A DNA stretch of 40,031 bases from Candidatus Humimonas hydrogenitrophica (lineage in GTDB: Bacteria; Gemmatimonadota; Gemmatimonadetes; Palauibacterales; Palauibacteraceae): assembly GCA_947581615.1 (NCBI GenBank), contig CANPVD010000055.1, forward strand, positions 1-40,031, written 5' to 3'. A program made the position numbers and the translations under genes. Below the pieces are notes generated by a model. That model was not told the DNA's origin. It did no database searches and was given only the letters and a program-made list of their open reading frames with translations. Shown here piece by piece: positions 32,391-40,031 of this stretch (positions within the stretch are counted from its first letter, which is position 1; every line of letters begins with the position of its first letter).

Positions 32391-32876
32391 CTACTGCTCC
32401 TTCTGCGTGCCTGCGGCGACCTCGAGCTGGGCGATGCAGGTGCCCGTCTCGCCCTTGAGGGTCAGATGCTGCTTGCCAGCCTTCGCCTTCTCGGTGCTCA
32501 GCCACAGGGTGGCGCTCGTCCCCTCGGCGGCCATCTGGACGACCTGGGGCGTCTCGTCTTCCTGCTTCTCGCCCTTTTCGTCCTTCTCGTCGTTCTCGCT
32601 GCGGGACATCTCGGCCTTGGGCAGATCGGCGACGGAGGCGAGCTGGACGTTGTCGCCCTCGACGCTCGAGATGTTGCCGACCTTCTCGGACAGCTTCACC
32701 TGGACCTGCACGGCCTTCTGGCCGGCTTCCACCGACGCCGGGTTGATCTGCGCGGTGCAGGTCTGCTGCGCCGCGGCCTGCTCCGTCGCCTGCGCGTGGG
32801 CGGTCTTCGGTGTGAACGCGAACGCCAGCGCTGCCGCCATCGCGACCGGGACGGTCGCCTTCGTCAGATTCCTCAT
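32391..32876 (-). CDS. Small secreted protein of unknown function
   Basis: This 161-residue protein has a signal peptide ending in AHA before QATEQAA. The mature part starts TCTAQINPASVEAGQKAVQV, resembling one strand-rich Ig-like domain, then has a highly charged stretch (MSRSENDEKDEKGEKQEDE) and a second strand set ending ETGTCIAQLEVAAG. The two Cys (in QTCTAQ and TGTCIAQ) could form a disulfide joining the first and last strands. The acidic-basic insert is unusual and probably an exposed loop. The family is not recognised. ATG 32876 has GGAGGAGAAACCGG upstream; the longer frame to 33056 is rejected. It is divergent from the LigD-like gene and followed by a hairpin terminator. Confidence 0.75.
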   Translation of the reverse strand: MRNLTKATVPVAMAAALAFAFTPKTAHAQATEQAAAQQTCTAQINPASVEAGQKAVQVQVKLSEKVGNISSVEGDNVQLASVADLPKAEMSRSENDEKDEKGEKQEDETPQVVQMAAEGTSATLWLSTEKAKAGKQHLTLKGETGTCIAQLEVAAGTQKEQ

Positions 32877-33248
32877 CCGGTTTCTCCTCCAGAACGTGGA
32901 ACGCATCCCTTCGCATGCCGGACGTAGGCCGACACGTCGTCGGCGTCCTACAGAGGCAAGGCGCGTTCCCGATGCCGATGCTGACCCACACATCGCATTA
33001 TGACATATAGTTACAGGGACAAGCGCCGGGAGCTGCTCGAGGCTCGGAAAGGCCATTTCCGGTAATATTTCCCTGATACCCGATTCGGCGGCCGGGAAAT
33101 GTTACTGGGTGTGCCGGACACCGAACCGGGGAGCCCGTCGGAGTCGGTCGGGACACGTCCGGGGGGCGCCGTCGCGCCCGGTGACGTGGCACCTTCCTTG
33201 AAACCGGGAGCTGGCGGAGCCGGCCACGTCCCGGGAGGAGGTGACTGC
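32877..33248. promoter_or_regulatory. Divergent promoter region with inverted repeat
   Basis: This 372-base gap separates the small secreted protein gene (minus) and the LigD-like gene (plus). It holds no gene. The stretch 32995-33110 is AT-rich relative to its surroundings (for example CATTATGACATATAGTTAC and GGTAATATTTCCC), which suggests that both promoters lie here. A long inverted repeat at 33062-33105 is listed separately. No good promoter hexamer pair could be fixed with confidence. Confidence 0.5.
33062..33105. repeat. Inverted repeat in the divergent promoter region
   Basis: GTAATATTTCCC (33062-33073) is complementary to GGGAAATGTTAC (33094-33105) over all 12 positions, with one G-T wobble and a 20-base spacer. 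A nearby ATTTCCGG at 33055-33062 repeats part of the left arm. As it lies between two divergent starts it may be an operator or a hairpin in a leader. Confidence 0.5.
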
Positions 33249-34193
33249 ATGAGTGAGACGCTGCACTTCGGGCCCTACACGGTCGAGCTCGCACGACCGG
33301 ACAAGGTGCTGTTCCCGGACGTCGGGGTGACGAAGGGCGACCTCGTGGACCACTACAGGGCCGTGGCGAGCGCCATGCTCCCCTACCTGGACGGACGGCC
33401 CGTGGTCATGCAGCGCTTCCCCGACGGGATCGGCGCGGAGGGATTCTACCAGAAGGATGCGCCCGACTACTTCCCGGCGTGGATCCCGCGAGTCACGGTG
33501 CGCAAGCGGGAGGGCGGCACGGTCGACCACGTGCTGTGCCGGAACGCGGCGACGCTGGCCTACCTGGCAGGCCAGGGCGTGATCACGCCCCACGTGTGGC
33601 TTTCCCGGGCGGACGACCTGGAGCACCCGGACCGGCTGATCTTCGACCTCGATCCGCCGGACCACGACTTCGAGCTGGTGCGGCACGCGGCGAGGTCGCT
33701 GCGGGCCCTGCTCGGGGAGCTCGGCCTGGGGGCCTGGCCGTTGGCGACGGGCGGCCGGGGGCTCCACCTGGTGATCCCGCTGGACCGGAGCTCGGACTTC
33801 GTCCGGACGCGCGACTTCGCCCGGCGTACCGCCGCGCTGCTCGCGGCGCGTGAGCCCGGGCGCCTCACCACCGAGACGCGCAAGGTGGCGCGACGAGGTC
33901 GCCTCTTCCTCGACTATCTCCGGAACGGCTTCGCGCAGACCGCCGTGCCCCCCTTCGCGGTGCGGGCGCGGCCGGGCGCGCCGGTGGCCGTCCCGCTGGA
34001 CTGGGACGACATCGCCGACCCCGGGATCCGGGGCAACGCGTTCACGACCCGGAACGTGCTCGAGCGACTGGACCGGAAGGGGGACCCGTGGAAGGGGATG
34101 GCCCGCCACTCCCGCTCGCTCGAAGGTCCTCGCGCCCGGCTCGCGGCGCTCGAGCGAGAGGAGGGATCGGCCGGGGGCGGCGGGGAGGCCTGA
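33249..34193 (+). CDS. ligD: LigD-type polymerase/primase domain protein (NHEJ)
   Basis: This 314-residue protein is the LigD polymerase domain as a separate protein, an archaeo-eukaryotic primase-fold enzyme that adds ribonucleotides or fills gaps during end joining with Ku. Family segments are LARPDKVLFPDVGVTKGDL, VVMQRFPDG, FYQKDAPDYFPAWI, LIFDLDPPDHDFELV (catalytic Asp pair), ATGGRGLHLVIPLD and TRKVARRGRLFLDYLRNG. ATG 33249 has GGGAGGAGGTG upstream. No Ku, ligase or nuclease domain is in the window, so it may act with a ligase encoded elsewhere. It converges on a dehydrogenase gene 24 bases downstream. Confidence 0.92.
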   Translation: MSETLHFGPYTVELARPDKVLFPDVGVTKGDLVDHYRAVASAMLPYLDGRPVVMQRFPDGIGAEGFYQKDAPDYFPAWIPRVTVRKREGGTVDHVLCRNAATLAYLAGQGVITPHVWLSRADDLEHPDRLIFDLDPPDHDFELVRHAARSLRALLGELGLGAWPLATGGRGLHLVIPLDRSSDFVRTRDFARRTAALLAAREPGRLTTETRKVARRGRLFLDYLRNGFAQTAVPPFAVRARPGAPVAVPLDWDDIADPGIRGNAFTTRNVLERLDRKGDPWKGMARHSRSLEGPRARLAALEREEGSAGGGGEA

Positions 34194-34217
34194 TCCCCCC
34201 GGACGGGTCGTGACCGG

Positions 34218-37166
34218 TCAGCCCCCCTCCCCGTCCAGGGCCATGCACAAGACCTCGGCCAGGTGGAGCGCCCGGCGCCCCGTGCCGTGCTCGATCTGTG
34301 TGCGGCAGGAGAAGCCGTTCGTGATCACGAGCGTGTCCGGGTCGGCCGCGCGCACGGCCGGCAGCAGGACGCGCTCCCCGGCGGCCATCGAGATGTCGTA
34401 CTTGTCCGCCTCGAATCCGAAGGAGCCCGCCAGGCCGCAGCACCCGCTGTCCAGGATCTGGTAGTCGAGGCCCAGCCGCGACAGGACCTCGACCTCGGCC
34501 TCCAGTCCCAGCACGGCCCGTTGGTGGCAGTGCAGGTGCACCAGCGCCTTGCGTTCCAGCCGGGGTGGGGACCAGGCCTCGAGCCCCCGGACGAGGAACT
34601 CGCTCAGCAGGTGGGTCTGCCCGGACAGGCGCCGGGCGTCGGGGTCGTCCGGGAACAGGGCGACGAGCTCGTCCCGGAACACGGCCACGCAGGACGGCTC
34701 CACCCCGACGAGCGGCACGCCTTCCCGGATCTTCGGCCGGAGGGCGTCGAGGATCTGCCGGAGCTGGCGGCGCGCCAGGTCCAGCATCCCGAAATCGTAC
34801 AGGGGCCGGCCGCAGCACAGGGGACGGTCCGGGAGGATCACCCGGCAACCGGCCTCCTCCAGCACCCGCACCGCGGCACGCGCCGCCCCCGGATGGAGAT
34901 GGTCGCTGAACGTGTCGGGCCACAGGAGGACCTCCGGGACGGTCCCCGTGCGGCCGGCCGGCGCTCGGCCACCTCCGGAGGTCGCCGGCGCATCGGGGGC
35001 CCCGGACGGGCCTTCGAGCTCCGCCCGCCGCTCGAACCACGTCCTGAAGGTCTCCCCGGCGAAGCGCGGCAGCTCGCGGTGGGGCGTGAGGCCCCCCAGG
35101 CGCCGCAGGAGACCGCCCAGCACGGGCGCCGAGGTGACCGCGTTCACCATCCGGGGCGCCCGCGACGCCAGCCGCGCCCACCAGGGGAACAGGCCCATGG
35201 CGTACGCCGCGGCGGGCCGGAGGCGGCCCCTGTAGTGGTGATAGTTGAACTCCGCCTTGTAGGTGGCCATGTCCACGGAGGCGGGGCAGTCGTGCTTGCA
35301 CCCCTTGCAGGCCAGGCACAGGTCCAGCGCCTCGGCCACGTGCTCGTCCCTCCATCCGTCCAGCTCATCGCCGTTCAGCATCTCGAACAGGAGCCGGGCC
35401 CGCCCGCGCGTCGAGTGCATCTCCTCGCGCGTGGCCATGTAGGAGGGGCACATGGTGCCGCCCTCCCCGCGGCGGCACTTGCCGACGCCCACGCAGCGCA
35501 GCGTGGCTCGTGAGAAGCGGCCGTCGTCCTCCGGGAAGCGGAAAGCGGTGTCCACGGGCCGCGGCCGGTAGTCCGCCCCCAGCCGCAGGTGGTCGGTGAC
35601 CGAGGTCGCCTCCACGATTCGGCCGGGGTTCATGCGGTGTTCCGGGTCCCACGCGTCCTTGAACGCCCGAAAGGCGTCCAGCAGCTCCCCCGAGTACATG
35701 TGGCCGAGGAGCGGCCCGCGCGCGACGCCGTCGCCGTGCTCCCCGGACAGAGAGCCCCCGTAGGTCCCGCAGCACAGGTCGGCTGCCTCCTCCACGAAAG
35801 CGCGGTACGCCTCCACCCCCTCGGCCGACTCCAGGTCGAAGGGGATGCGCGTGTGGACACATCCGTCGCCGAAGTGGCCGTAGATGGTGGCGTCGAGCCC
35901 GTGCGAGCGCAGCAGGGCCCGGAAGTCGCGCAGGTAGTCGCCCAGGCGGCCGGGGTGGACGGCCGAGTCTTCCCACCCCGGCCGCGTGTCTCCCATGTCG
36001 GTGATGCGGCTGGTGGCGCCCAGGGCCGACTCGCGAATCTCCCACACCCGCGCCGCCTCGGCCTCGTCCTCCAGGAGCCGGGCATCGGGAGCGCCTTCCC
36101 CGGCGGCGCGGCGGAGCGCCTCCAGGGCGCCGCGCGCCCGGTCGGTGGCCTCGGCGGCCGACGCCCCGGCGAACTCGACCAGGAGCCACCCCCCGCCGGG
36201 CGGGAGGACCCCCTCCTCGCCGGGCGCCATGCCCCTGGACTCCAGGTAGCCGACGATGGCGTCGTCGATCCCCTCGAGTCCGATGGGGCCGTGCTCGAGG
36301 AGGAGGGGGACGTGGTCGGCGGCCGCCCACACGTCCGGGTAGCCCAGGACGAGGAGGGTCCGGGCGCGCGGCCACTCGATGAGCTTCACCGTCGCCTCGA
36401 GCACCAGCGCGAGCGTGCCCTCCGAGCCGACCAGGGCCCGGGCCACGTCGAAGCCGCGCTCGGGGAGGAGCTCGTCCAGGTTGTAGCCGGACACGCGCCG
36501 CGGGATGTCGGGATACTCGGACCGGATCCGGTCGGCGTTCGCGTCCGTGATCGCCTTCATGCGCGAGTAGAGGTCGGCGCGCCGGCCACCCTCCGCGACG
36601 ATCCGCTCCAGCTCGTCCGGGGAGGTGCGCCCCACCTCCATCACGAGCCCGTCGTAGGTGAGCACCTCCAGCGAGACGACGTTGTCGACCGTCTTGCCGG
36701 CCAGGACCGAGTGCACTCCGCACGAGTTGTTGCCGATCATCCCGCCCAGGGTGCAGGAGGCGTGGGTGGACGGGTCGGGGCCGAAGTTGAGGCCGTGCGC
36801 GCGCGCCGCGCGGCGCAGATCGTCGAGCACGAGGCCGGGCTGCACGCGCGCGGTCCGAGCCTCCGGGTCCAGCGACAGGAGGCGGTCGTAGTACTTCGAG
36901 GTGTCGAGGACGACGGCCACGTTGCAGCACTGGCCCGCGAGGCTGGTGCCCCCGCCCCGGGCCAGGACTGGCGCGCCGTGGCGCCGGCAGGTCTCGACCG
37001 TGGCCAGGATGTCGTCCTTCGTGCGGGGGAGGACGACCCCGACCGGGAGCTGGCGGTAGTTCGAAGCGTCGGTGGCGTACAGGGCCCGGCTGCCCGCGTC
37101 GAACCGGACCTCCCCCTCGACCCGCCGCTCGAGCTCCCGGCCGAGGGCCGCGTAGGCCTCGCTCAA
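34218..37166 (-). CDS. FAD-linked dehydrogenase with Fe-S domain (YdiJ-like D-2-hydroxyacid dehydrogenase)
   Basis: This 982-residue protein joins an FAD-binding oxidase half to a C-terminal iron-sulfur half, the layout of YdiJ, a D-2-hydroxyglutarate/D-lactate-type dehydrogenase. LARGGGTSLAGQCC and GPDPSTHASCTLGGMIGNNS form the FAD site. The Fe-S part has CVGVGKCRRGEGGTMCPSY and CLACKGCKHDCPASVDM, then two CCG-type motifs (CCGRPLYDFGMLD and CCGLAGSFGFE). The likely reaction is oxidation of a D-2-hydroxyacid with electrons passed to the respiratory chain. The start is TTG at 37166 with GGAG six bases upstream. It is 25 bases downstream of a protease gene and converges on ligD. Confidence 0.92.
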   Translation of the reverse strand: MSEAYAALGRELERRVEGEVRFDAGSRALYATDASNYRQLPVGVVLPRTKDDILATVETCRRHGAPVLARGGGTSLAGQCCNVAVVLDTSKYYDRLLSLDPEARTARVQPGLVLDDLRRAARAHGLNFGPDPSTHASCTLGGMIGNNSCGVHSVLAGKTVDNVVSLEVLTYDGLVMEVGRTSPDELERIVAEGGRRADLYSRMKAITDANADRIRSEYPDIPRRVSGYNLDELLPERGFDVARALVGSEGTLALVLEATVKLIEWPRARTLLVLGYPDVWAAADHVPLLLEHGPIGLEGIDDAIVGYLESRGMAPGEEGVLPPGGGWLLVEFAGASAAEATDRARGALEALRRAAGEGAPDARLLEDEAEAARVWEIRESALGATSRITDMGDTRPGWEDSAVHPGRLGDYLRDFRALLRSHGLDATIYGHFGDGCVHTRIPFDLESAEGVEAYRAFVEEAADLCCGTYGGSLSGEHGDGVARGPLLGHMYSGELLDAFRAFKDAWDPEHRMNPGRIVEATSVTDHLRLGADYRPRPVDTAFRFPEDDGRFSRATLRCVGVGKCRRGEGGTMCPSYMATREEMHSTRGRARLLFEMLNGDELDGWRDEHVAEALDLCLACKGCKHDCPASVDMATYKAEFNYHHYRGRLRPAAAYAMGLFPWWARLASRAPRMVNAVTSAPVLGGLLRRLGGLTPHRELPRFAGETFRTWFERRAELEGPSGAPDAPATSGGGRAPAGRTGTVPEVLLWPDTFSDHLHPGAARAAVRVLEEAGCRVILPDRPLCCGRPLYDFGMLDLARRQLRQILDALRPKIREGVPLVGVEPSCVAVFRDELVALFPDDPDARRLSGQTHLLSEFLVRGLEAWSPPRLERKALVHLHCHQRAVLGLEAEVEVLSRLGLDYQILDSGCCGLAGSFGFEADKYDISMAAGERVLLPAVRAADPDTLVITNGFSCRTQIEHGTGRRALHLAEVLCMALDGEGG

Positions 37167-37191
37167 ACGGCGGCTCCGAGCCGGAGATGTC

Positions 37192-38763
37192 TCAACCGGA
37201 GCCGCCCTCGCGCCGGGCGTCGGATGACTGGAGGGCCGTCATGTCCTCGTGGCCCTCCTCGCCGACCCGCTCCAGGAGGACGTGGGGCGCCTCGGCCCCG
37301 AAATAGGCGGTCGTGTTCGAGAGGCCGCTGGCGATGTTGACCCGGTAGGCCCGGTAGGACTTCCCGCCCACGTTCACCGTGGTCACGTTCCGCACGTCGT
37401 AGCGCTCGTGCGTGACCTGCCCGCTGCGGGGGTCGAAGGCCGCGAATTCGACGCTCCTGCCGACCAGCGAATCCCCGACCATGGTGGCGAACGCCAGGTC
37501 CAGGGTGCCGCGCAGGAGGACGCCGCCGGGCAGGTCCCGGTCCAGGTCGCGGCCGGTGCCGGCCGTGTCGTGGATCACGCCGCGGACGTGGTCGCCATCG
37601 AACTGGAGGTCGTAGTCCGCCCTGGCCCACCCTTGCGCGCGCCGGGTGGCGACCTCGCCCCGGGCGGAGATCGGGTGCAGGTCCCCGGCGGCCACGATGG
37701 TGCGCTCCCGCTCGCGGCTCACCACCTGGGGCGTCTCGAACGGCCCGGATGGCTCGGTGGTCTCGCTCTCCACGTAGCGCTCGATTCGCGGCTTCCCGCC
37801 TCCGACCGTCTCGATGCGGCGGTAGCCGATCCGAGTCTGCCGGTGCCGCTGTCCGCCGGCCGAGCCCTGCAGGTCCAGCGTGTACCCCTGGAAGCTCTCC
37901 AGGTCGAAGCTCAGCCCCTGGTTGACCGAGGCCACGCCCCGCATGAAGCGTGACGTCTCCCGCCCGGTGGTCGACGGGCTCGGGGCGAGGACCGCGACGG
38001 GCTGGCTGGCCAGGTGGTCGAGGAGGCCCCGGACGTAGTTGATCGGCACGGCGAAGTTCAGGTTCTGCCCGGCCTGCATCTGGGAGACGGCCACCCCGAT
38101 GACCAGGCCCTTCCGCGACAGCACCGGCCCTCCGCTCGAGCCGGGCGAGGCGGGCGCACTCACCTGGATGAGCGCGTATCCCTCCTTCTCCTGCCGCCGC
38201 CCGCTGACGATCCCCGTGGACACCGTGTTCTCGAGCCCCAGCGGGCTGCCGATGAGGACGACGCCGGCCCCGGTGTGGACCGAGTTCGAGTTCCCGAGCG
38301 GGAGGGCGGGGAGGTGGAAGCCGGGAACCTGGAGTACGGCCAGGTCGCGGCGTTCGTCCGTGGCCAGCACGGTCACGTTCTCGTACACGTCCCCGGACGC
38401 CAGCTTGACCCGCATGCTGCGGGCGTCTCGCACCACGTGGAAGTTGGTGACGATCCGGCCGCTGGAGTCGACCAGGAAGCCGCTCCCCTGGCGCGTGTCC
38501 GTGGGCGTCCGCACGTCGATCCGCACCACGGCGGCCGTGGCCTTCGCCGCCAGCCGCTCGAGCGTGTCCCCGCCCGGGACCGCGGCCCCCGGCGTAGTGT
38601 CGATGACCGGATGCGTCATCGCGGTCGAGTTCGGACCGGGCGGTGTCGCGCCGAGCTGGGGGGCTCGGGCCACCGTGAACGGAACCGCGAGCGCGAGTGC
38701 GAGCACGAGCGGCGAGACGGACCCGCCGGGCCCATGGGCTCGGGACGGTTGCGACCTGCACAT
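37192..38763 (-). CDS. Trypsin-like (S1C) serine protease with long C-terminal domain
   Basis: This 523-residue protein has a signal-like hydrophobic N-terminus (PLVLALALAVPFTVARA) and a trypsin-like domain (about 65-260). The catalytic residues are His109 in TNFHVV, Asp140 in DERRDLAVL and Ser210 in PGSSGGPV. LGNSNSVHTGAGVVLIGSPLG is the usual HtrA-type stretch. No PDZ domain follows; instead about 250 residues of a beta-rich region (LTLDLQGS-like strands, DYDLQFDGDHVRGV, YRAYRVNIASGLSN) with no recognised family. It probably acts in the periplasm on misfolded or specific proteins. ATG 38763 has GGAGGTAGAG upstream. It precedes the dehydrogenase gene by 25 bases, so the pair may be one operon. 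Confidence 0.88.
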   Translation of the reverse strand: MCRSQPSRAHGPGGSVSPLVLALALAVPFTVARAPQLGATPPGPNSTAMTHPVIDTTPGAAVPGGDTLERLAAKATAAVVRIDVRTPTDTRQGSGFLVDSSGRIVTNFHVVRDARSMRVKLASGDVYENVTVLATDERRDLAVLQVPGFHLPALPLGNSNSVHTGAGVVLIGSPLGLENTVSTGIVSGRRQEKEGYALIQVSAPASPGSSGGPVLSRKGLVIGVAVSQMQAGQNLNFAVPINYVRGLLDHLASQPVAVLAPSPSTTGRETSRFMRGVASVNQGLSFDLESFQGYTLDLQGSAGGQRHRQTRIGYRRIETVGGGKPRIERYVESETTEPSGPFETPQVVSRERERTIVAAGDLHPISARGEVATRRAQGWARADYDLQFDGDHVRGVIHDTAGTGRDLDRDLPGGVLLRGTLDLAFATMVGDSLVGRSVEFAAFDPRSGQVTHERYDVRNVTTVNVGGKSYRAYRVNIASGLSNTTAYFGAEAPHVLLERVGEEGHEDMTALQSSDARREGGSG

Positions 38764-39079
38764 GACTCTACCTCCGGGATGCGCATCGGCCAACCAATCC
38801 GGAACGCCGGGGCGGGACGGCCACGATGGCGGCGATCGGAAGGACACCTTCTCCCTTACAATTCGCCGCGAGGAGGGCTCCCGCGCAAGGTCCGGGACGC
38901 CCTCATCGGCCGGCGGACCCGGCCCGAACGGGGGGCCAAACCCGGCGCACGGCGGCGGCCCGGCCCTGTTCCAGCGGCGGCGGCCGACCCTATCCTGTGC
39001 GGTCGCACGCGGCCGCCCGGGGTGCCGTGCCATCTCCCCGCGGCGGCGGCCCGTACCCCTGGCGCCGGAGAGCACGCGC
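38764..39079. promoter_or_regulatory. Divergent intergenic region without a gene
   Basis: This 316-base gap lies between a protease gene (minus) and a hydrolase gene (plus). I find no gene in it. A TATCCT at 38991-38996 could be a -10 element for the plus-strand gene, with a weak TTCCAG 16 bases upstream. The rest is very GC-rich. Confidence 0.3.
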
Positions 39080-40031
39080 ATGAGCAGCCTGGCCCGACTT
39101 CGCAGCTTCGTCCTCCTCGCATCCGCGCTCGTCCTCCCGTGGACCGCCGTCCGGCCGGCCGCGGCCCAGCAGACGATCCCGGTCGACTCCCTGCCGAACG
39201 AGACGCCGGCCCACTTCACGCCGGTGGACTCCAGCTTCGACTACGTGCGGCGGGACGTCATGATCCCCATGCGAGACGGAGTGAAGCTCCACACCGTCAT
39301 CCTCATCCCGAAGGGGGCCAGGAACGCGCCGATCCTCATGACGCGGACGCCCTACGACGCGAGCTCCCAGGTCTCCTACGCCTACACGTCGCAGATGGGC
39401 CCGCGGCTCAACGGCTACGACAACGCGCTCGACGTGATCCTGCGGGGCGGCTACATCCGCGTCATCCAGGACATCCGCGGCAAGTACGGCTCCGAGGGCG
39501 AGTACGTCATGAACCGGCCCTTCGTGGGGCCGCTCAACCCTACCAGGGTCGACGAATCGACCGACACCTGGGACACGATCGACTGGCTGGTGAAGCACGT
39601 GCCGGAGTCCAACGGGAAGGTCGGGATCCTGGGGATCTCCTACGATGGCTACACGAGCCTCACGCCCCTGGTGAACCCCCACCCCGCCCTCAAGGTCGTC
39701 GTTCCCATGAACCCGATGGTGGACGGCTGGATGGGGGACGACTGGTTCCACCACGGCGCGTTCCGCGCGCAGAACCTGCCCTACATCCTCGAGCAGGAGG
39801 CCTCGCGGACCAACGAGTACCACTGGTGGACCAACGCCTGGGACGACTACGACCTGTACATGGACGCCGTGTCGTCCGGCCGGCTCGGCAAGGAGCATGG
39901 CGTCGAGCAGGTGGGCTTCTGGCGGAAGATCCTCCAGCACCCGGACTACGACCGCTGGTGGCAGCTCCAGGCCATGGACTCGATCCTGGCCAAGCAGCCG
40001 CTCAAGGTCCCGGTGATGCTGGTGCACAGCC
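39080..40031 (+). CDS. CocE/NonD family hydrolase (X-Pro dipeptidyl-peptidase type), 3' truncated
   Basis: The first 317 codons are present and the gene runs off the right edge. A signal peptide (SFVLLASALVLPWTAVRPAA) is followed by DYVRRDVMIPMRDGVKLHTV, the start of the alpha/beta-hydrolase fold. RTPYDAS and GGYIRVIQDIRGKYGSEGEY match the CocE/alpha-amino-acid ester hydrolase family. The nucleophile motif is GISYDGYT (Ser about residue 190). HPALKVVVPMNPMVDGWM and the YDRWWQLQAMD stretch are further hallmarks. The family includes X-Pro dipeptidyl peptidases, cocaine esterase and beta-lactam acylases, so the substrate may be a peptide or an ester. The catalytic Asp and His are probably beyond the window. 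ATG 39080 has GGAGA upstream. Confidence 0.9.
   Translation, partial: MSSLARLRSFVLLASALVLPWTAVRPAAAQQTIPVDSLPNETPAHFTPVDSSFDYVRRDVMIPMRDGVKLHTVILIPKGARNAPILMTRTPYDASSQVSYAYTSQMGPRLNGYDNALDVILRGGYIRVIQDIRGKYGSEGEYVMNRPFVGPLNPTRVDESTDTWDTIDWLVKHVPESNGKVGILGISYDGYTSLTPLVNPHPALKVVVPMNPMVDGWMGDDWFHHGAFRAQNLPYILEQEASRTNEYHWWTNAWDDYDLYMDAVSSGRLGKEHGVEQVGFWRKILQHPDYDRWWQLQAMDSILAKQPLKVPVMLVHS

Noticed and set aside
30519-32927. An 802-codon open frame on the plus strand, antisense to prfC.
   Set aside because: prfC has every GTPase and family motif; the antisense frame has none.
35589-37340. A 583-codon open frame on the plus strand, antisense to the FAD/Fe-S dehydrogenase.
   Set aside because: It shows no domain, and crosses the start of a strongly supported gene.

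Overview
The window is GC-rich, densely coded bacterial chromosome with 33 supported protein genes, two of them cut by the window ends. I see no rRNA, tRNA, insertion sequence, phage gene or CRISPR array. The type IV pilin (prepilin tail with the TKEKAF and AEEAYFADAQTY stretches), the many secreted amidohydrolase, gamma-glutamyltransferase and CocE-type hydrolases, and the GC content fit Gemmatimonadota or a neighbouring phylum. That placement is inference from family flavour, not from a marker gene.

Region 1 (1-11.8 kb) is a cell-surface glycan block. At the left edge two plus-strand genes (the tail of a family 2 glycosyltransferase, then a sulfotransferase) converge on a six-gene minus-strand operon. 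In transcription order the operon holds a YfhO-type membrane protein, two GT39-like membrane glycosyltransferases, a DPM1/GtrB-type polyprenyl-phosphate glycosyltransferase, a multi-spanning membrane protein and a third GT39-like enzyme. Four of its five junctions are 4-base stop/start overlaps and the fifth is an 11-base overlap, so the proteins are probably translationally coupled.

Region 2 (11.8-16.6 kb) is a type IV pilus control module on the minus strand: a YjbQ-family protein, a small unknown protein, the sensor kinase PilS, the sigma-54 activator PilR, and the major pilin PilA. The pilA leader has a good -24/-12 promoter and, about 110 bp further upstream, a pair of TTGCAA sites that could be PilR enhancers. 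The pilin lies directly upstream of the glycan operon, separated by a hairpin terminator.

Region 3 (16.7-26.7 kb) starts with a beta-hydroxyacid-dehydrogenase-type oxidoreductase, a phosphoesterase lipoprotein and a cold-shock protein with a clear promoter and a leader of about 300 nt. A minus-strand operon follows (26.6 to 19.4 kb): cupredoxin lipoprotein, gamma-glutamyltransferase-family protein, HAF-repeat secreted protein, DUF2339 membrane protein and amidohydrolase. It ends in a convincing Rho-independent terminator.

Region 4 (26.7-40 kb) is mixed: a secreted protein with a CGC motif, an aldo/keto reductase, a DUF411 metal-binding protein, an OprB-like porin overlapping the end of release factor 3, a small secreted protein divergent from a stand-alone LigD-type polymerase domain, a large FAD/Fe-S dehydrogenase, a trypsin-like protease, and the start of a CocE/NonD hydrolase that runs off the right edge.
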